A stretch of 64,000 nt of DNA from Lachnotalea glycerini (GCF_003201285.1 NZ_QICS01000007.1:174971-238970), one strand, 5' to 3'. Shown: positions 10,470 to 19,466, numbered from the stretch's first letter. Made by a program: numbers and translations. The notes: generated from the letters alone by a model not told the origin.

Positions 10470-11087
10470 CTAAATTACTGCATTTTGCAAATTATTATTA
10501 CTATACTTGTCTATGATTTCCCAAATACTTTCCCCACTCGAAACTAAACGAATCGCGGTTTCCTTTGCCTGATTGTATTTTTCAAACATCCTTTGCTTTT
10601 CCTTTATATTTTCATATACTTTCCAGTAACCTGCATATAGAAAATTTTGTCCCTGATTTGCCATAAATCCATACACATCTTCAACCGGATAGCCTAGTAT
10701 CAAGCCCAGTTCATGTGGAAATTTTTTGCTAGTTGCCATATATGCTTCATATTTCTTTCGAATACAGCTTAAAATTTCAAAAAGCATATGATTCTTATAG
10801 CCTAACACTGCTAGCAAATTTATTACTTCTCTTTTACTTAAATAGTCCATAAGCTCATTTAACCGGTATAATAAAAAAGTTGTTTTATTCTGTGTCTCGC
10901 AAAGAATAAAATAAGAGATTTCTCCATTCTTAAACATCTCTTCCACATACTCGGCATTCTCCCTCTGAACTATAAGTAAATTGGAGATTTTAATTCCCAT
11001 TATAAATGGTGCACATTGTATGGCCAATTGTATCTCTAAATTTTTAAGATTCATACTTTTTATAATTTGAAATACTTCGGAACTCAT
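10470..11087 (-). CDS. DUF3793 family protein
   Basis: Cytoplasmic protein of 205 residues matching DUF3793, recognised from ELGLILGYPVEDVYGF (about 125-140), GYWKVYENIKEKQRMFEKY and the N-terminal CAP-type segment. The biochemical role is unknown. It is found in anaerobic Firmicutes, frequently, as I recall, close to iron transport or flavodoxin genes, and here it opens an operon with flavodoxin and DUF2325. The start codon lies 16 bp below a perfect GTTAG-N6-CTAAC palindrome, and the gap to flavodoxin is only 14 bp. A role in metal or haem handling is plausible but is inference. Confidence 0.8.
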   Translation of the reverse strand: MSSEVFQIIKSMNLKNLEIQLAIQCAPFIMGIKISNLLIVQRENAEYVEEMFKNGEISYFILCETQNKTTFLLYRLNELMDYLSKREVINLLAVLGYKNHMLFEILSCIRKKYEAYMATSKKFPHELGLILGYPVEDVYGFMANQGQNFLYAGYWKVYENIKEKQRMFEKYNQAKETAIRLVSSGESIWEIIDKYSNNNLQNAVI

Positions 11088-11102
11088 GTTTTCTCCTTTC
11101 GA

Positions 11103-11155
11103 GTTAGATGTATCTAACTTATGTTTATATTATCTAATTGCAATCGGTTTGTCAA
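11103..11155 (-). promoter_or_regulatory. Promoter with GTTAG-N6-CTAAC operator, flavodoxin operon
   Basis: On the minus strand TTGACA (11155-11150), a 17-bp spacer and TAATAT (11132-11127) form a strong promoter with a start near 11120. Directly at the start of the transcript lies GTTAGATGTATCTAAC (11103-11118), two perfect 7-base arms around GT. A repressor bound here would block transcription. The same 5-6-5 pattern occurs in front of feoB. Confidence 0.75.
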
Positions 11156-11253
11156 TAGTCATAATGATTGTTTTTTATCATTTATTTTCTTCCATTTGCC
11201 GTTTTTTATTCTAAGTCGATGCTTTTTATAAATTTAGAACAGCTTATCTCTAA

Positions 11254-11290
11254 TCAAAAAAAACAGATAAAGTGTAAACACCTCATCCGT
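11254..11290 (-). terminator. Terminator of the aspartoacylase-like gene
   Basis: A stem of ACGGAT with ATCTGT (one wobble) plus GTGT with ACAC overlaps the stop codon and is followed on the minus strand by eight T residues. Confidence 0.75.
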
Positions 11291-12233
11291 TTTTCTCTCC
11301 ATATACTATTATTTCTTTATTTTTTCCCACACATAAGGAACAAGTCTGATACAATATAATTCCATCCGTTTCAAAATAGATCTGCTCAATTACATTGCCA
11401 AAGTAATCCTTTATCTCACCCGCCAGTTCTCCTTTTTTAAAACTTTCACCTGCTTTTTTGCCAGGATACCAACATCCTGTATTGTTTGCACATAGCTCAT
11501 GCACTTGTTCAAGTTCAGTTGACTCAAAACTTACTTCTTTCTTATTATCTTCTAGTATCCCAAGGTATCTCATCACATTTTTAATATCTTCTTGATATAG
11601 TTCAACTTCCTCATGATTCCAAACTCCTTTGCAGCCTCGCTCAATTAGTATAGCTGGGATTCCTAACGAGCCTGCATAGTTATAGGCTCCATAACTACCT
11701 ACTTTAGAACCAACCATATAATTTACATTGACTCTTTTTGCCATTTGCTGTGCCTTATCTTTAACAGAATCCTTAGTTACTGTGACATAGTATACATAGG
11801 GAGATAAATCCTCCTGAATGTCACCTCCATGCATATCAATATAATAATCTGTTAAACTATATAAATGATTCACTATAAAGTCAGCCAATTGTTCGGCTGC
11901 GCTTCCATTTTTATTTCCTGGAAAGACGCGGTTAAGATTTTTATTATCCTCGGGAACAACGCTGCTATTATTACATATTTCAAAACCTGATTGATTCACC
12001 GGATGTATCAGAATAACCGTTCCTTTAATTTGTTCTGGAATGATATTCTGTGCCAATTCGATAGCCGCTTGAATGCCAGTGTATTCAGTGCAATGAATCC
12101 CACTGGTAATAAGAAGAGTTTCTCCTTCTTCTTTTCCTGCAATTATAGTAACAGGCAGCTTAGACTTACCACCTAAAACTCCTAGTTCTACCTGCTTCTT
12201 CTCACCTCTTTTTACATTTAAAACCTCTAACAT
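11283..12233 (-). CDS. Succinylglutamate desuccinylase/aspartoacylase family zinc hydrolase
   Basis: Probable zinc-dependent amidohydrolase or carboxypeptidase-like enzyme of 316 residues. Zinc ligands are visible as SGIHCTEYTG (His47 and Glu50) and DMHGGD (His135); NLNRVFPG near 99-106 is the substrate-binding asparagine/arginine block of the AstE/AspA family. A C-terminal beta domain follows with GEIKDYFGN, a barrel-sandwich-like part seen in the family. It is monocistronic with its own terminator. The substrate (an N-acyl amino acid or other amide) cannot be told from the sequence, and neighbouring genes give no hint. Confidence 0.88.
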   Translation of the reverse strand: MLEVLNVKRGEKKQVELGVLGGKSKLPVTIIAGKEEGETLLITSGIHCTEYTGIQAAIELAQNIIPEQIKGTVILIHPVNQSGFEICNNSSVVPEDNKNLNRVFPGNKNGSAAEQLADFIVNHLYSLTDYYIDMHGGDIQEDLSPYVYYVTVTKDSVKDKAQQMAKRVNVNYMVGSKVGSYGAYNYAGSLGIPAILIERGCKGVWNHEEVELYQEDIKNVMRYLGILEDNKKEVSFESTELEQVHELCANNTGCWYPGKKAGESFKKGELAGEIKDYFGNVIEQIYFETDGIILYQTCSLCVGKNKEIIVYGEKNG

Positions 12234-12292
12234 ATTCTATTTTACCTCTCTTTTTTATTCGTTTTATATTTTAATTGGAAGTTTTACTCTCT

Positions 12293-13651
12293 TTATTGTC
12301 TTACTGTAACAGTTTCTTTTTTTAAGAGCAGAAAAAGAATACCCATATTTAACATTGCACATATAAACCATGTGATGGGATATATATATGAAATCTTACT
12401 TACATCCTTGTAAGAGCTTGCCCACAGAACAAGTATCAGTATACGTATAACACACAAACTAATAATGGAGTTGCACATGGGAATAAAAGAATTCCCCAAT
12501 CCACGGATTACATTTCCTGTTATATCCAAAATGGCATATAAAAAATAAAATGGAAATGTAACTAAAGTTATAGAAACTCCATAAAAGATAACTGTGTTGT
12601 CTTTTATAAAAATCCAGAAAATACTTTCAATTACACTTAACATACTGATTGAAATAACAAGCGTTAAAAGAATCCCCAATCCCAATCCATAAATAGCTCC
12701 CTTTTTAACCCTTATTAATCTACCAGCACCCTTATTCTGACTGATAAAAATCATAACAGTCTGTCCCATGGCAAGTATTGGAAGATAAATTACTGACTCT
12801 ATTTTAAAATAAGCAGAAAAAGCAGCAACTTGAGAAATTCCAAGCTTGTTTACATAATACTGCATAATAAGATTTGAAAAAGTAAGTAACACAGCCTGCA
12901 CCCCTGCAGGTACTCCAATTCTAATCACTTCTTTGCCAAAATTATATTGTTCTTTAAAATCTAATTTTGGCGCATTCTGATTTATCATTAATTTTTTTAT
13001 TAGCTTATAATGGTACTGATAGCCAATCAGTACCAAAACGATCCATTGTGAAATAACTGTAGCAAGGGATGCCCCTATTACTCCATATCCAAGGTGTATA
13101 ATAAACAAAGCATCTAACCCAATATTAGTCAGACCTCCTATGACCATACTGATAAGAGGAATTTTCACCTCACCAGCTGCTTTCATAACAGCTGCGTATA
13201 TATGAAACCCCATCATAGGAAACAAGCCAAGCAGATACATTCTTGCATATTGTAGCGCTTCTTTTAAAATTTCTTTTGGCGTTTGGAATTTAATCAGTAA
13301 TGTTTCCATAAAGCAATAACCTATTATCGTAATAAATATAGAAAATATGATACCTATACCTAACGCTGCACTTGCTGCCTCTTTCAGTTCTTTGTACCGT
13401 TTGCCTCCATATAATCTTGCTCCTATCACTCCAATTCCTGTAGATATTCCTACAAATAAACCTATCATACAGGTAATCAGTACTCCGCTTGCTCCTACTG
13501 CTGCCGCTGCATTTTTCCCAATATAATTTCCAATAAAATACATATCCGCTGTATTGAAAAACTGTTGAAGCAAACTATTGGCTAACATCGGAATCGAAAA
13601 TAAGATAAGTCCTTTGAAAATATTTCCTTCTATCATTAAATTGTTCTTCAT
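12293..13651 (-). CDS. MATE family efflux transporter
   Basis: Integral membrane protein of 452 residues with about twelve hydrophobic segments in two MatE halves. The first half begins FKGLILFSIPMLANSLLQQFF and has NTADMYFIGNYIG, a typical MATE signature; the second half begins near residue 235 (FGKEVIRIGVPAGVQAVL). These proteins expel cationic drugs or metabolites using sodium or proton gradients. AAAGGGA precedes the ATG; an alternative start at Met6 is possible. The gene reads out of a decayed ABC ATPase gene, so its promoter may lie inside that remnant. Confidence 0.93.
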   Translation of the reverse strand: MKNNLMIEGNIFKGLILFSIPMLANSLLQQFFNTADMYFIGNYIGKNAAAAVGASGVLITCMIGLFVGISTGIGVIGARLYGGKRYKELKEAASAALGIGIIFSIFITIIGYCFMETLLIKFQTPKEILKEALQYARMYLLGLFPMMGFHIYAAVMKAAGEVKIPLISMVIGGLTNIGLDALFIIHLGYGVIGASLATVISQWIVLVLIGYQYHYKLIKKLMINQNAPKLDFKEQYNFGKEVIRIGVPAGVQAVLLTFSNLIMQYYVNKLGISQVAAFSAYFKIESVIYLPILAMGQTVMIFISQNKGAGRLIRVKKGAIYGLGLGILLTLVISISMLSVIESIFWIFIKDNTVIFYGVSITLVTFPFYFLYAILDITGNVIRGLGNSFIPMCNSIISLCVIRILILVLWASSYKDVSKISYIYPITWFICAMLNMGILFLLLKKETVTVRQ

Positions 13652-13662
13652 CCTCTATCCCT

Positions 13663-13939
13663 TTCATGTCAACAATGGAATGTAACAGCGTTTTCGCATA
13701 CTTTTTACACAATACCTGCGTTGGATTCATTAACTTCATGCTTACAAGCATTTTAACTGCATTATTATACAATTGTTTTTTCGACAAATTCCCATGTGAC
13801 TGCCAAGTTGCACTGATTTTAACGCTCAGGCTCTTACCACTTCCACTTTTTCCTAGTATACCAAGACACTCTCCCTTATGCAACTCTAAAATAATATATA
13901 ATTTTTATCCTGATATTTCATGACTTTCGTACGAATCAT
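13663..13939 (-). pseudogene. Decayed ATPase gene of a peptide/nickel-type ABC importer
   Basis: On the minus strand, reading frames spell MIRTKVMKYQDKNYI, then after a frame slip LELHKGECLGILGKSGSGKS, an intact Walker A block (GKSGSGKS) of the Dpp/Opp/Nik ATPase type. The region after it jumps straight to a segment like NPTQVLCKKYAKTLLHS, which resembles the part just before the LSGGM signature (normally YPHQLSGG). The Q-loop, signature, Walker B and H-loop are all missing. The remaining frame runs on into the MATE gene. This is a deletion and frameshift remnant; no transport function is possible. Confidence 0.7.
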
Positions 13940-14019
13940 TCTTGCATACTATGCCCACTTAATAAAAACATTTGCAAAATAACATTTCTTTTGTCAAGTC
14001 ATTGACTATTAACGCTAAA

Positions 14020-14060
14020 AATAGAAAAAGGACAGGAAAATTTACAACTTTCCTGTCCTT
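14020..14060 (-). terminator. Terminator of the chemoreceptor gene
   Basis: AAGGACAGGAAA (14028-14039) pairs perfectly with TTTCCTGTCCTT (14049-14060), and the minus-strand transcript then runs TTTTTC. Confidence 0.88.
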
Positions 14061-14066
14061 ATATTC

Positions 14067-15794
14067 TTAAAGCTTAAAGGATGAAACCTCATTAATTAAC
14101 TCCTCTCCAACCACAGAAAGACTTTCAGATGCTCTAGCAATCTCATTCACGGTAGCAGTCTGTTCCTCCATACTTGCCGCAATGTTTGTGGATACCTCAG
14201 AGAATTCATTGCTTAAAGCATTGGTTTCCTTTGCTGCTGAGACCATTTCATCACTTCCTCTAATTATCGTTTTTGAGGTTAGAAATATTTCATTAATCTG
14301 CTTCGTAATATTATCTACAAACTCAGATATATTTCCAAAAGCGCTTTCTGCCTGTCCTACTACATTCATTCCGATACGCACCTGACTGGTTCCCTCCTGA
14401 ATCGAAGCGACAGCGCTGTTTGTTTCTTTTTGAATGCTTTGAATCAGAGCCGCTATTTTAGAAGCTGATTGTGCTGAGCTTTCTGCAAGCTTTCTAACTT
14501 CCTCTGCTACAACTGCAAAGCCTTTTCCCTGTTCTCCTGCTCGAGCCGCTTCAATTGCTGCATTTAGAGATAACAGGTTCGTTTGTTCTGCAATACTTGA
14601 AATCGTCTCAACAATTTCTTCTATTTCTGTAGAGCGTTCTCCTAATTCCATAATGCTCTCACTTGCATTAATTACCGTTTTTTCAATCTGATTCATCTGC
14701 TCTTTCGTCGCATCGATTGCCTTTTCGCCGTCCTTGGCAGCTTTCATTGCATCGTTTGTAATATGAACCGTATCATCTATTCTATCATTGCTATTCACCA
14801 TGCTTTTAGAAATGTTTTCAATGACATTCAAAGTTGTTTCAATATTAGTCAGTTGATTTTTTGCACCTTGCGCTATTGATGTAACGGAATTTGTAGTTTC
14901 TTCAATCATAGATAAAGATTCTTCTGTACTGGCTGATAATTCCTCTGAGGAGGAAGCAACCGAAGATGCAACATCATTGATTTTAGACATAATATTCCAA
15001 AGATTGCTTCTCATAGCGATGATGCTTTTGCCCAAGGCTCCGATTTCATCGTTATATAGTTTTGCATCTCTTGCTTGAGCTAATGTTTCTTCACTTAAAT
15101 CCCCTTTTGAAAATTTAGATATATATCTGCTAAATGATTCAATTGGTTTTGAAATTAATTTATTAATTATTATTACATAAGCTAGTACAAGCAATGTTGC
15201 AATAGCTATTATAATACCTATTATTGTTGTTGCATTACGAAATTCCATTACATTATTTTGTTCTATTGATTCTCCGTTTTCACTTAATATACGGGTAAAT
15301 TCATCTACACAATTTTCCATTTGAGTTGATATATCGTCATATTCCTTTTGAAACAAGCTGTATGCTTCTTCATTTTTGTTTGAATCTGCCAAGGAAATAA
15401 TCTGTGTTTTATGAGTTTCTCCCTGCTCCAAAGCACTGTATAATGATTGAATGAGCTCTTCTTCCTCTGAACTAACTCCTAATTTTTCATATTGTGCCAT
15501 ATAGCTTTCAATCTCTTGCCCTGAGCCTTCGATTTGAGTTTTAAGCTCCTGATTATACTGTTCATCCTCCGTAATCATTAATTCCAATAGCTTTTTATCA
15601 CTCTCATCTTTAACATCCATTGCCTTTTCTAAATAAATAGCTTTTTGAAATGCCTGATACATAGTTTCTGCATTACTGTTTACGCTATTTAAATAAAGAA
15701 GACCGATTAAACCTACTACTACTGTTAATAATATAGATGTAATTCCCATTGATAAAATTTTGTACCTTACTTTGATATTTTGTAAAAATTTCAT
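14067..15794 (-). CDS. Methyl-accepting chemotaxis protein
   Basis: Transmembrane chemoreceptor of 575 residues. A transmembrane helix (about 14-36) is followed by a periplasm-facing, mostly helical sensor of the four-helix-bundle type (about 37-190), a second membrane helix (about 188-212), a HAMP domain (about 213-265) and a long signalling coiled coil. The conserved hairpin tip [20 protein letters not shown] is present, with [16 protein letters not shown] after it. GGAGG precedes the ATG. It has its own promoter, in which a palindrome fills the spacer, and is divergent from an XRE regulator that may control it. The ligand is unknown. Confidence 0.96.
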   Translation of the reverse strand: MKFLQNIKVRYKILSMGITSILLTVVVGLIGLLYLNSVNSNAETMYQAFQKAIYLEKAMDVKDESDKKLLELMITEDEQYNQELKTQIEGSGQEIESYMAQYEKLGVSSEEEELIQSLYSALEQGETHKTQIISLADSNKNEEAYSLFQKEYDDISTQMENCVDEFTRILSENGESIEQNNVMEFRNATTIIGIIIAIATLLVLAYVIIINKLISKPIESFSRYISKFSKGDLSEETLAQARDAKLYNDEIGALGKSIIAMRSNLWNIMSKINDVASSVASSSEELSASTEESLSMIEETTNSVTSIAQGAKNQLTNIETTLNVIENISKSMVNSNDRIDDTVHITNDAMKAAKDGEKAIDATKEQMNQIEKTVINASESIMELGERSTEIEEIVETISSIAEQTNLLSLNAAIEAARAGEQGKGFAVVAEEVRKLAESSAQSASKIAALIQSIQKETNSAVASIQEGTSQVRIGMNVVGQAESAFGNISEFVDNITKQINEIFLTSKTIIRGSDEMVSAAKETNALSNEFSEVSTNIAASMEEQTATVNEIARASESLSVVGEELINEVSSFKL

Positions 15795-15926
15795 ACTCTT
15801 CCTCCATCGTATTTTTGAATATTTGTATTAAAACCAGTACAATATAAGTCCATTACATTAGACTTTTTGATTCAGAAATAGTTTCACTATATTGAAGTTT
15901 TTGTCGTATTGTCTGAATTTTTATTA

Positions 15927-15955
15927 ATTATAACTCATATGAGTTGTATAGTCAA
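15927..15955 (-). promoter_or_regulatory. Chemoreceptor promoter with palindrome in the spacer
   Basis: TTGACT (15955-15950), exactly 17 bp, then TATAAT (15932-15927) on the minus strand. The spacer contains the perfect 14-bp palindrome AACTCATATGAGTT (15932-15945). A half copy, ACTCATAT, recurs at 15967-15974 and overlaps the likely -10 (TATAAT at 15972-15977) of the divergent XRE gene. One repressor could cover both promoters. Confidence 0.65.
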
Positions 15956-16041
15956 CCTTACATGCTACTCATATAATCATCTTATTATATTTCTGCAATT
16001 AGATACAATTAAATCAAATATAACGAAAGTGAGGAATAAAT

Positions 16042-16383
16042 ATGCAAGAAAATGATACTCTTATAAGGATTAAACGGATACTTGAATTAAACGGATGGAG
16101 CATTTATCGTTTAGCACAACGCTCTCATATTCCCTATAGCAGTCTTAATAATATTTTTCTAAGAAATACAGAACCAACCCTGTCAACACTCCGAAAGATA
16201 TGCAATGGCTTCGGTATTTCTCTATCAGAATTTTTTAACGATGACATTCCAACCTCCTGTCAGGATAACAGCTTTTCTCCTGAAGATATTGAGCTTCTTA
16301 CCTTATATCATTCTCTAAAACGCCATGAGCAAGATTTATTATTAGTCTATGCAAGCGGCTTGTCGAAACAACTTCCAAAATAA
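16042..16383 (+). CDS. XRE family transcriptional regulator
   Basis: DNA-binding protein of 113 residues. The N-terminal lambda-repressor-type helix-turn-helix is clear: RIKRILELNGWSIYRLAQRS, then IPYSSLNNIFLRNTEPTLST (recognition helix), then LRKICNGFGISLSEFF. A short helical tail of about 40 residues follows (SPEDIELLTLYHSLKRHEQD) and may dimerise. GAGG lies before the ATG. The gene is divergent from the chemoreceptor gene; the shared region carries a CTCATATGAG palindrome and a half copy, so autoregulation and control of the receptor are likely but unproven. Confidence 0.9.
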   Translation: MQENDTLIRIKRILELNGWSIYRLAQRSHIPYSSLNNIFLRNTEPTLSTLRKICNGFGISLSEFFNDDIPTSCQDNSFSPEDIELLTLYHSLKRHEQDLLLVYASGLSKQLPK

Positions 16384-16407
16384 AAACAAAGTGGAGAGCC
16401 ATAAAAG

Positions 16408-16442
16408 GATTGACTGCTTTGTCGCGGCAAATGCAGTCAATC
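16408..16442 (+). terminator. Stem-loop downstream of the XRE gene
   Basis: GATTGACTGC (16408-16417) pairs with GCAGTCAATC (16433-16442), and TTTG/CAAA extends the stem inward around one bulged base. It lies 25 bp after the stop codon and is the likely end of the XRE transcript, although only ATTTTC follows and not a strong U tract. Confidence 0.5.
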
Positions 16443-16489
16443 AAAGACATTTTCCCTACATATGGAATCCTGCATGGTGTAACCATAAT

Positions 16490-16549
16490 ATCATAGGTAT
16501 TTCCTATGATACGAAGAGGACGAACTGTTATTTACAGCTCGTCCTCTTC
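16490..16549 (-). terminator. Tandem hairpins at the 3' end of the feo operon
   Basis: Going down the minus strand, GAAGAGGACGA pairs with TCGTCCTCTTC (16513-16523 with 16539-16549; three more pairs inside), overlapping the end of a 41-codon gene. A second hairpin, ATCATAGG with CCTATGAT (16490-16497 and 16503-16510), follows immediately. Neither has a U tract, so the pair may stabilise the mRNA end rather than terminate alone. Confidence 0.5.
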
Positions 16550-16653
16550 ATATACTTTAATAACATCTTTTTGATAAAATTCAATACAAATACCAAGATA
16601 ATAGATGCCACGAATATCACAATATTATATAAATTTACATATTCATTGATCAT
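16528..16653 (-). CDS. 41-residue single-pass membrane protein, feo operon
   Basis: Small open frame starting ATG at 16653, 20 bp after the stop of the Fur-like gene, with GAAGG six bases upstream of the start. The product begins MINEYVNLYN, has one hydrophobic helix (VIFVASIILVFVLNFI), then a basic stretch and a terminal cysteine (KRTSCK). Its place at the end of an operon with feoB, and its shape, recall the FeoB-associated cysteine-rich membrane proteins, which have one helix and a C-terminal lysine/cysteine tail. It has only one cysteine, so membership of that family is uncertain. It could assist FeoB in iron transfer. The frame is short, so non-coding status cannot be excluded. Confidence 0.5.
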   Translation of the reverse strand: MINEYVNLYNIVIFVASIILVFVLNFIKKMLLKYMKRTSCK

Positions 16654-16673
16654 ATTTACCTTCTTTCCGGCAT

Positions 16674-17165
16674 TTATCTGCAATTTTCACCATCACATTC
16701 GCATTGCCTTACTGTTACATTCAAAATATTTTGGGCTTTTAAATATCCGCACACTTTTAATCCTTCCTTGATTACCATATTCCAATTTTTAGCTGAAAAA
16801 TGATATATCGTATTATCATCCAGTTCTATCGTGCATGCATTTTCTATTTCACATCGATCAGAGCATGCTACTTTATACATATTTTTTCGATTAATCGCAC
16901 CAATCTCTTCCAGCTTATTAATCATACGGTAAACAGTAGCAGTACCAATACTCTTATCTATCCCTGATGCCTTATAATAAATTTCTTTACAGCAGGAACA
17001 CTCATCCTCCAATATAACATCCAGCAACAACAGCCTTTGTTTCGTAATCCGGCAGCCATTCTTCTTTAATTGTTCAATGATATTATCTTTTTGCAACTGC
17101 GTTCTCAAATACCTATTCGTATTATGTCCAAATTTTAAATTATTACTGTTTGTTTCTCTGGTCAA
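16674..17165 (-). CDS. Divergent Fur family regulator
   Basis: Protein of 163 residues with a Fur-type winged helix: KKNGCRITKQRLLLLDVILE, then GIDKSIGTATVYRMINKLEE with the recognition helix TATVYR, then GAINRKN. The C-terminal half is unusual. The classical histidine-rich block and CxxC pairs of Fur are missing; instead there are cysteines in VACSDRCEIENAC and a CECDGENC tail. It follows feoB by 59 bp on the same strand and is probably cotranscribed. It may sense iron or another metal with a changed site, or act as a redox sensor. Whether it, or a Fur encoded elsewhere, reads the 7-1-7 box before feoA cannot be decided here. Confidence 0.85.
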   Translation of the reverse strand: MTRETNSNNLKFGHNTNRYLRTQLQKDNIIEQLKKNGCRITKQRLLLLDVILEDECSCCKEIYYKASGIDKSIGTATVYRMINKLEEIGAINRKNMYKVACSDRCEIENACTIELDDNTIYHFSAKNWNMVIKEGLKVCGYLKAQNILNVTVRQCECDGENCR

Positions 17166-17224
17166 CTTTATTCCTCCCTAAATCACTTTATTATGGCAGT
17201 GTCAACCGTGTTAAAACACTAGCA

Positions 17225-19417
17225 CTATTTTGCATTCGCTACTTTCTTCACCTCTACATTGGATACTTTATTGGTACCACTTTGTCTCACTAATAAATAA
17301 ACAAAACCTATGATTAAAAGAAAAGCTACTACAGTTCCAAGTCCAAAACTACCTGTTGTAATAAGATTTCCAATCTGATATACACACAAGGCTGCAACAT
17401 AAGCAAGCAATGTCTGATATCCGACAGCAAACCAAAACCATTTCGCGTTATTCATCTCACGTTTAATTGCTCCCATTGCTGCAAAACATGGTGCACAAAG
17501 TAAGTTGAATACTAAAAATGAGTAAGCGGAAACCATTGTCAAACTCTGTGCAAGACTGCCCCAAATTTCAGATCCGTTATCTGCCACTTCTGCAAATCCA
17601 AATAAAACTCCAAATGTACCCACTACGTTTTCTTTCGCGATTAATCCTGTTACCGCTGCAACCGCAAACTTCCAATTGCCCCAGCCAAGAGGTTTGAATA
17701 TCCATGCAATTGCTCCACCTGCGGCAGCTAAAATACTATCATTTAATTCCAGTGTATCTAACATTCTAAACTGTCCGTCCACAAAACCAAAACTCATTAA
17801 GAACCATAAAACAATGGTAGAAAGAAGGATAATGGTACCAGCTTTTTTTATGAAAGAATAACCTCTTTCCCACATACTTCTTAATATGTTTCCAACAGTC
17901 GGCATATGATATGCCGGAAGTTCCATAACAAATGGCGCCGGATCTCCTGAAAACATTTTCGTTTTCTTCAAGATAATACCAGAACATATAATTGCGGCAA
18001 TTCCAACAAAATATGCACTTGGTGCAACCCACCACGCTCCGTTAAATAATGCGCCGGCAATTAAAGCAATAATCGGCAGCTTAGCCCCACATGGAATAAA
18101 GGTTGTCGTCATAATTGTCATCTTTCTGTCACGGTCATTTTCAATCGTTCTCGATGCCATTATTCCGGGCACTCCACAACCACTACCAATTAACATAGGT
18201 ATAAAAGATTTACCCGAGAGTCCAAATTTGCGGAAAATTCGATCCATAATAAATGCAACTCTGGCCATATAGCCACATGCTTCTAAAAAGGCTAAGAAAA
18301 TAAACAATACAAGCATCTGAGGAACAAAGCCTAGTACAGCTCCGACACCTGCTACAATACCGTCAAGGATTAAACCCTGTAACCAGTCAGCACATCCAAT
18401 TGCAGTTAAACCTGCTTCAATTAGTGCCGGGACACCAGGTACATGAACTGCCTCAATTCCAAACAAATTCCAGCCATCACCAAATACCCCATCGTTTGCC
18501 CAGTCTGTTGCCCATGTACCTACTGTAGTAACAGATACATAATATACAATAAACATAATTGCAGCAAATATTGGGATTGCAAGCCAGCGATTTGTCACAA
18601 TTTGGTCAATTTTATCTGAAGTATTAAGCTTTTTCGTTTTGTTCTTTGTACAGCATTCATTTATAATGGATGAAATAAATACATATCTTTCATTTGTTAT
18701 AATGCTTTCTGTATCATCGTCAAATTCCTCTTCCATTTGCTTGATTTCCTTAGATACATCCGGAACCGTTTTCATCTGGCTTTGAATTTTTTCATCCTTT
18801 TCTAGCAGCTTTATAGCAAAAAAACGTTTTTGCTCTACTGGAATATCTAATCCTAATTTTTCTTCCACTGCCTGAATCACTGCCTCTGCCTCGGGAGTAA
18901 ATTCATGTACTGGTATATTTGCATTTTTTCTTTTTGCAAGCTCTACAGCCTTTTGGGCAGCTTCCATTGTTTTTGTCCCTTTTAGTGCTGATATTTCCAC
19001 TACTTCGCAGCCTAATCTTTTGCTGAGTTTATCAATATGTATTTTTTCACCTGTTTTTTCTAGTACATCTATCATATTCACTGCCATAATAACAGGTATG
19101 CCAAGCTCCATTAATTGTGTTGACAAATAGAGATTTCGTTCAATATTAGTACCATCCACAATGTTTAAAATTGCATCTGGTCTTTCACTAATTAAATAAT
19201 TTCTGGCTACAACTTCCTCTAACGTATAAGGAGATAAAGAATAAATTCCGGGTAAATCCATTATAATGACCTCTTTGTCTCCTTTTAACTTACCTTCTTT
19301 TTTCTCTACTGTTACACCCGGCCAATTACCAACAAATTGGTTTGAACCTGTCAATGCATTAAATAATGTTGTTTTTCCGCAGTTTGGATTACCTGCGAGT
19401 GCTATTTTAATTGACAT
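17225..19417 (-). CDS. feoB: Ferrous iron transporter FeoB
   Basis: Fe(II) uptake permease of the inner membrane, 730 residues when started at the ATG at 19417, which has AAGGAG eight bases upstream (a longer frame adds 13 unlikely residues). The N-terminal G domain has G1 GNPNCGKTT (9-17), G3 DLPG (54-57) and G4 NMID (114-117). A helical guanine-nucleotide-dissociation-inhibitor-like region follows, then two Gate domains with many membrane helices and the conserved GSGCGVPG and CGAKLP motifs. It is preceded by two feoA genes and followed by a Fur-like gene and a tiny membrane protein. A GTTAG-N6-CTAAC palindrome lies in its leader, 50 bp before the start, suggesting separate control inside the operon. 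Confidence 0.98.
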   Translation of the reverse strand: MSIKIALAGNPNCGKTTLFNALTGSNQFVGNWPGVTVEKKEGKLKGDKEVIIMDLPGIYSLSPYTLEEVVARNYLISERPDAILNIVDGTNIERNLYLSTQLMELGIPVIMAVNMIDVLEKTGEKIHIDKLSKRLGCEVVEISALKGTKTMEAAQKAVELAKRKNANIPVHEFTPEAEAVIQAVEEKLGLDIPVEQKRFFAIKLLEKDEKIQSQMKTVPDVSKEIKQMEEEFDDDTESIITNERYVFISSIINECCTKNKTKKLNTSDKIDQIVTNRWLAIPIFAAIMFIVYYVSVTTVGTWATDWANDGVFGDGWNLFGIEAVHVPGVPALIEAGLTAIGCADWLQGLILDGIVAGVGAVLGFVPQMLVLFIFLAFLEACGYMARVAFIMDRIFRKFGLSGKSFIPMLIGSGCGVPGIMASRTIENDRDRKMTIMTTTFIPCGAKLPIIALIAGALFNGAWWVAPSAYFVGIAAIICSGIILKKTKMFSGDPAPFVMELPAYHMPTVGNILRSMWERGYSFIKKAGTIILLSTIVLWFLMSFGFVDGQFRMLDTLELNDSILAAAGGAIAWIFKPLGWGNWKFAVAAVTGLIAKENVVGTFGVLFGFAEVADNGSEIWGSLAQSLTMVSAYSFLVFNLLCAPCFAAMGAIKREMNNAKWFWFAVGYQTLLAYVAALCVYQIGNLITTGSFGLGTVVAFLLIIGFVYLLVRQSGTNKVSNVEVKKVANAK

Positions 19418-19466
19418 TTTATAACTCCTTCTGCCCTTTGGCCATATTATATCCATGCTATTTCAA

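Noticed and set aside
13575..13883. Intact 102-residue ATP-binding protein
   Set aside because: Only Walker A is present; signature, Walker B and switch residues are missing and the frame runs into the MATE gene, so it is a remnant.
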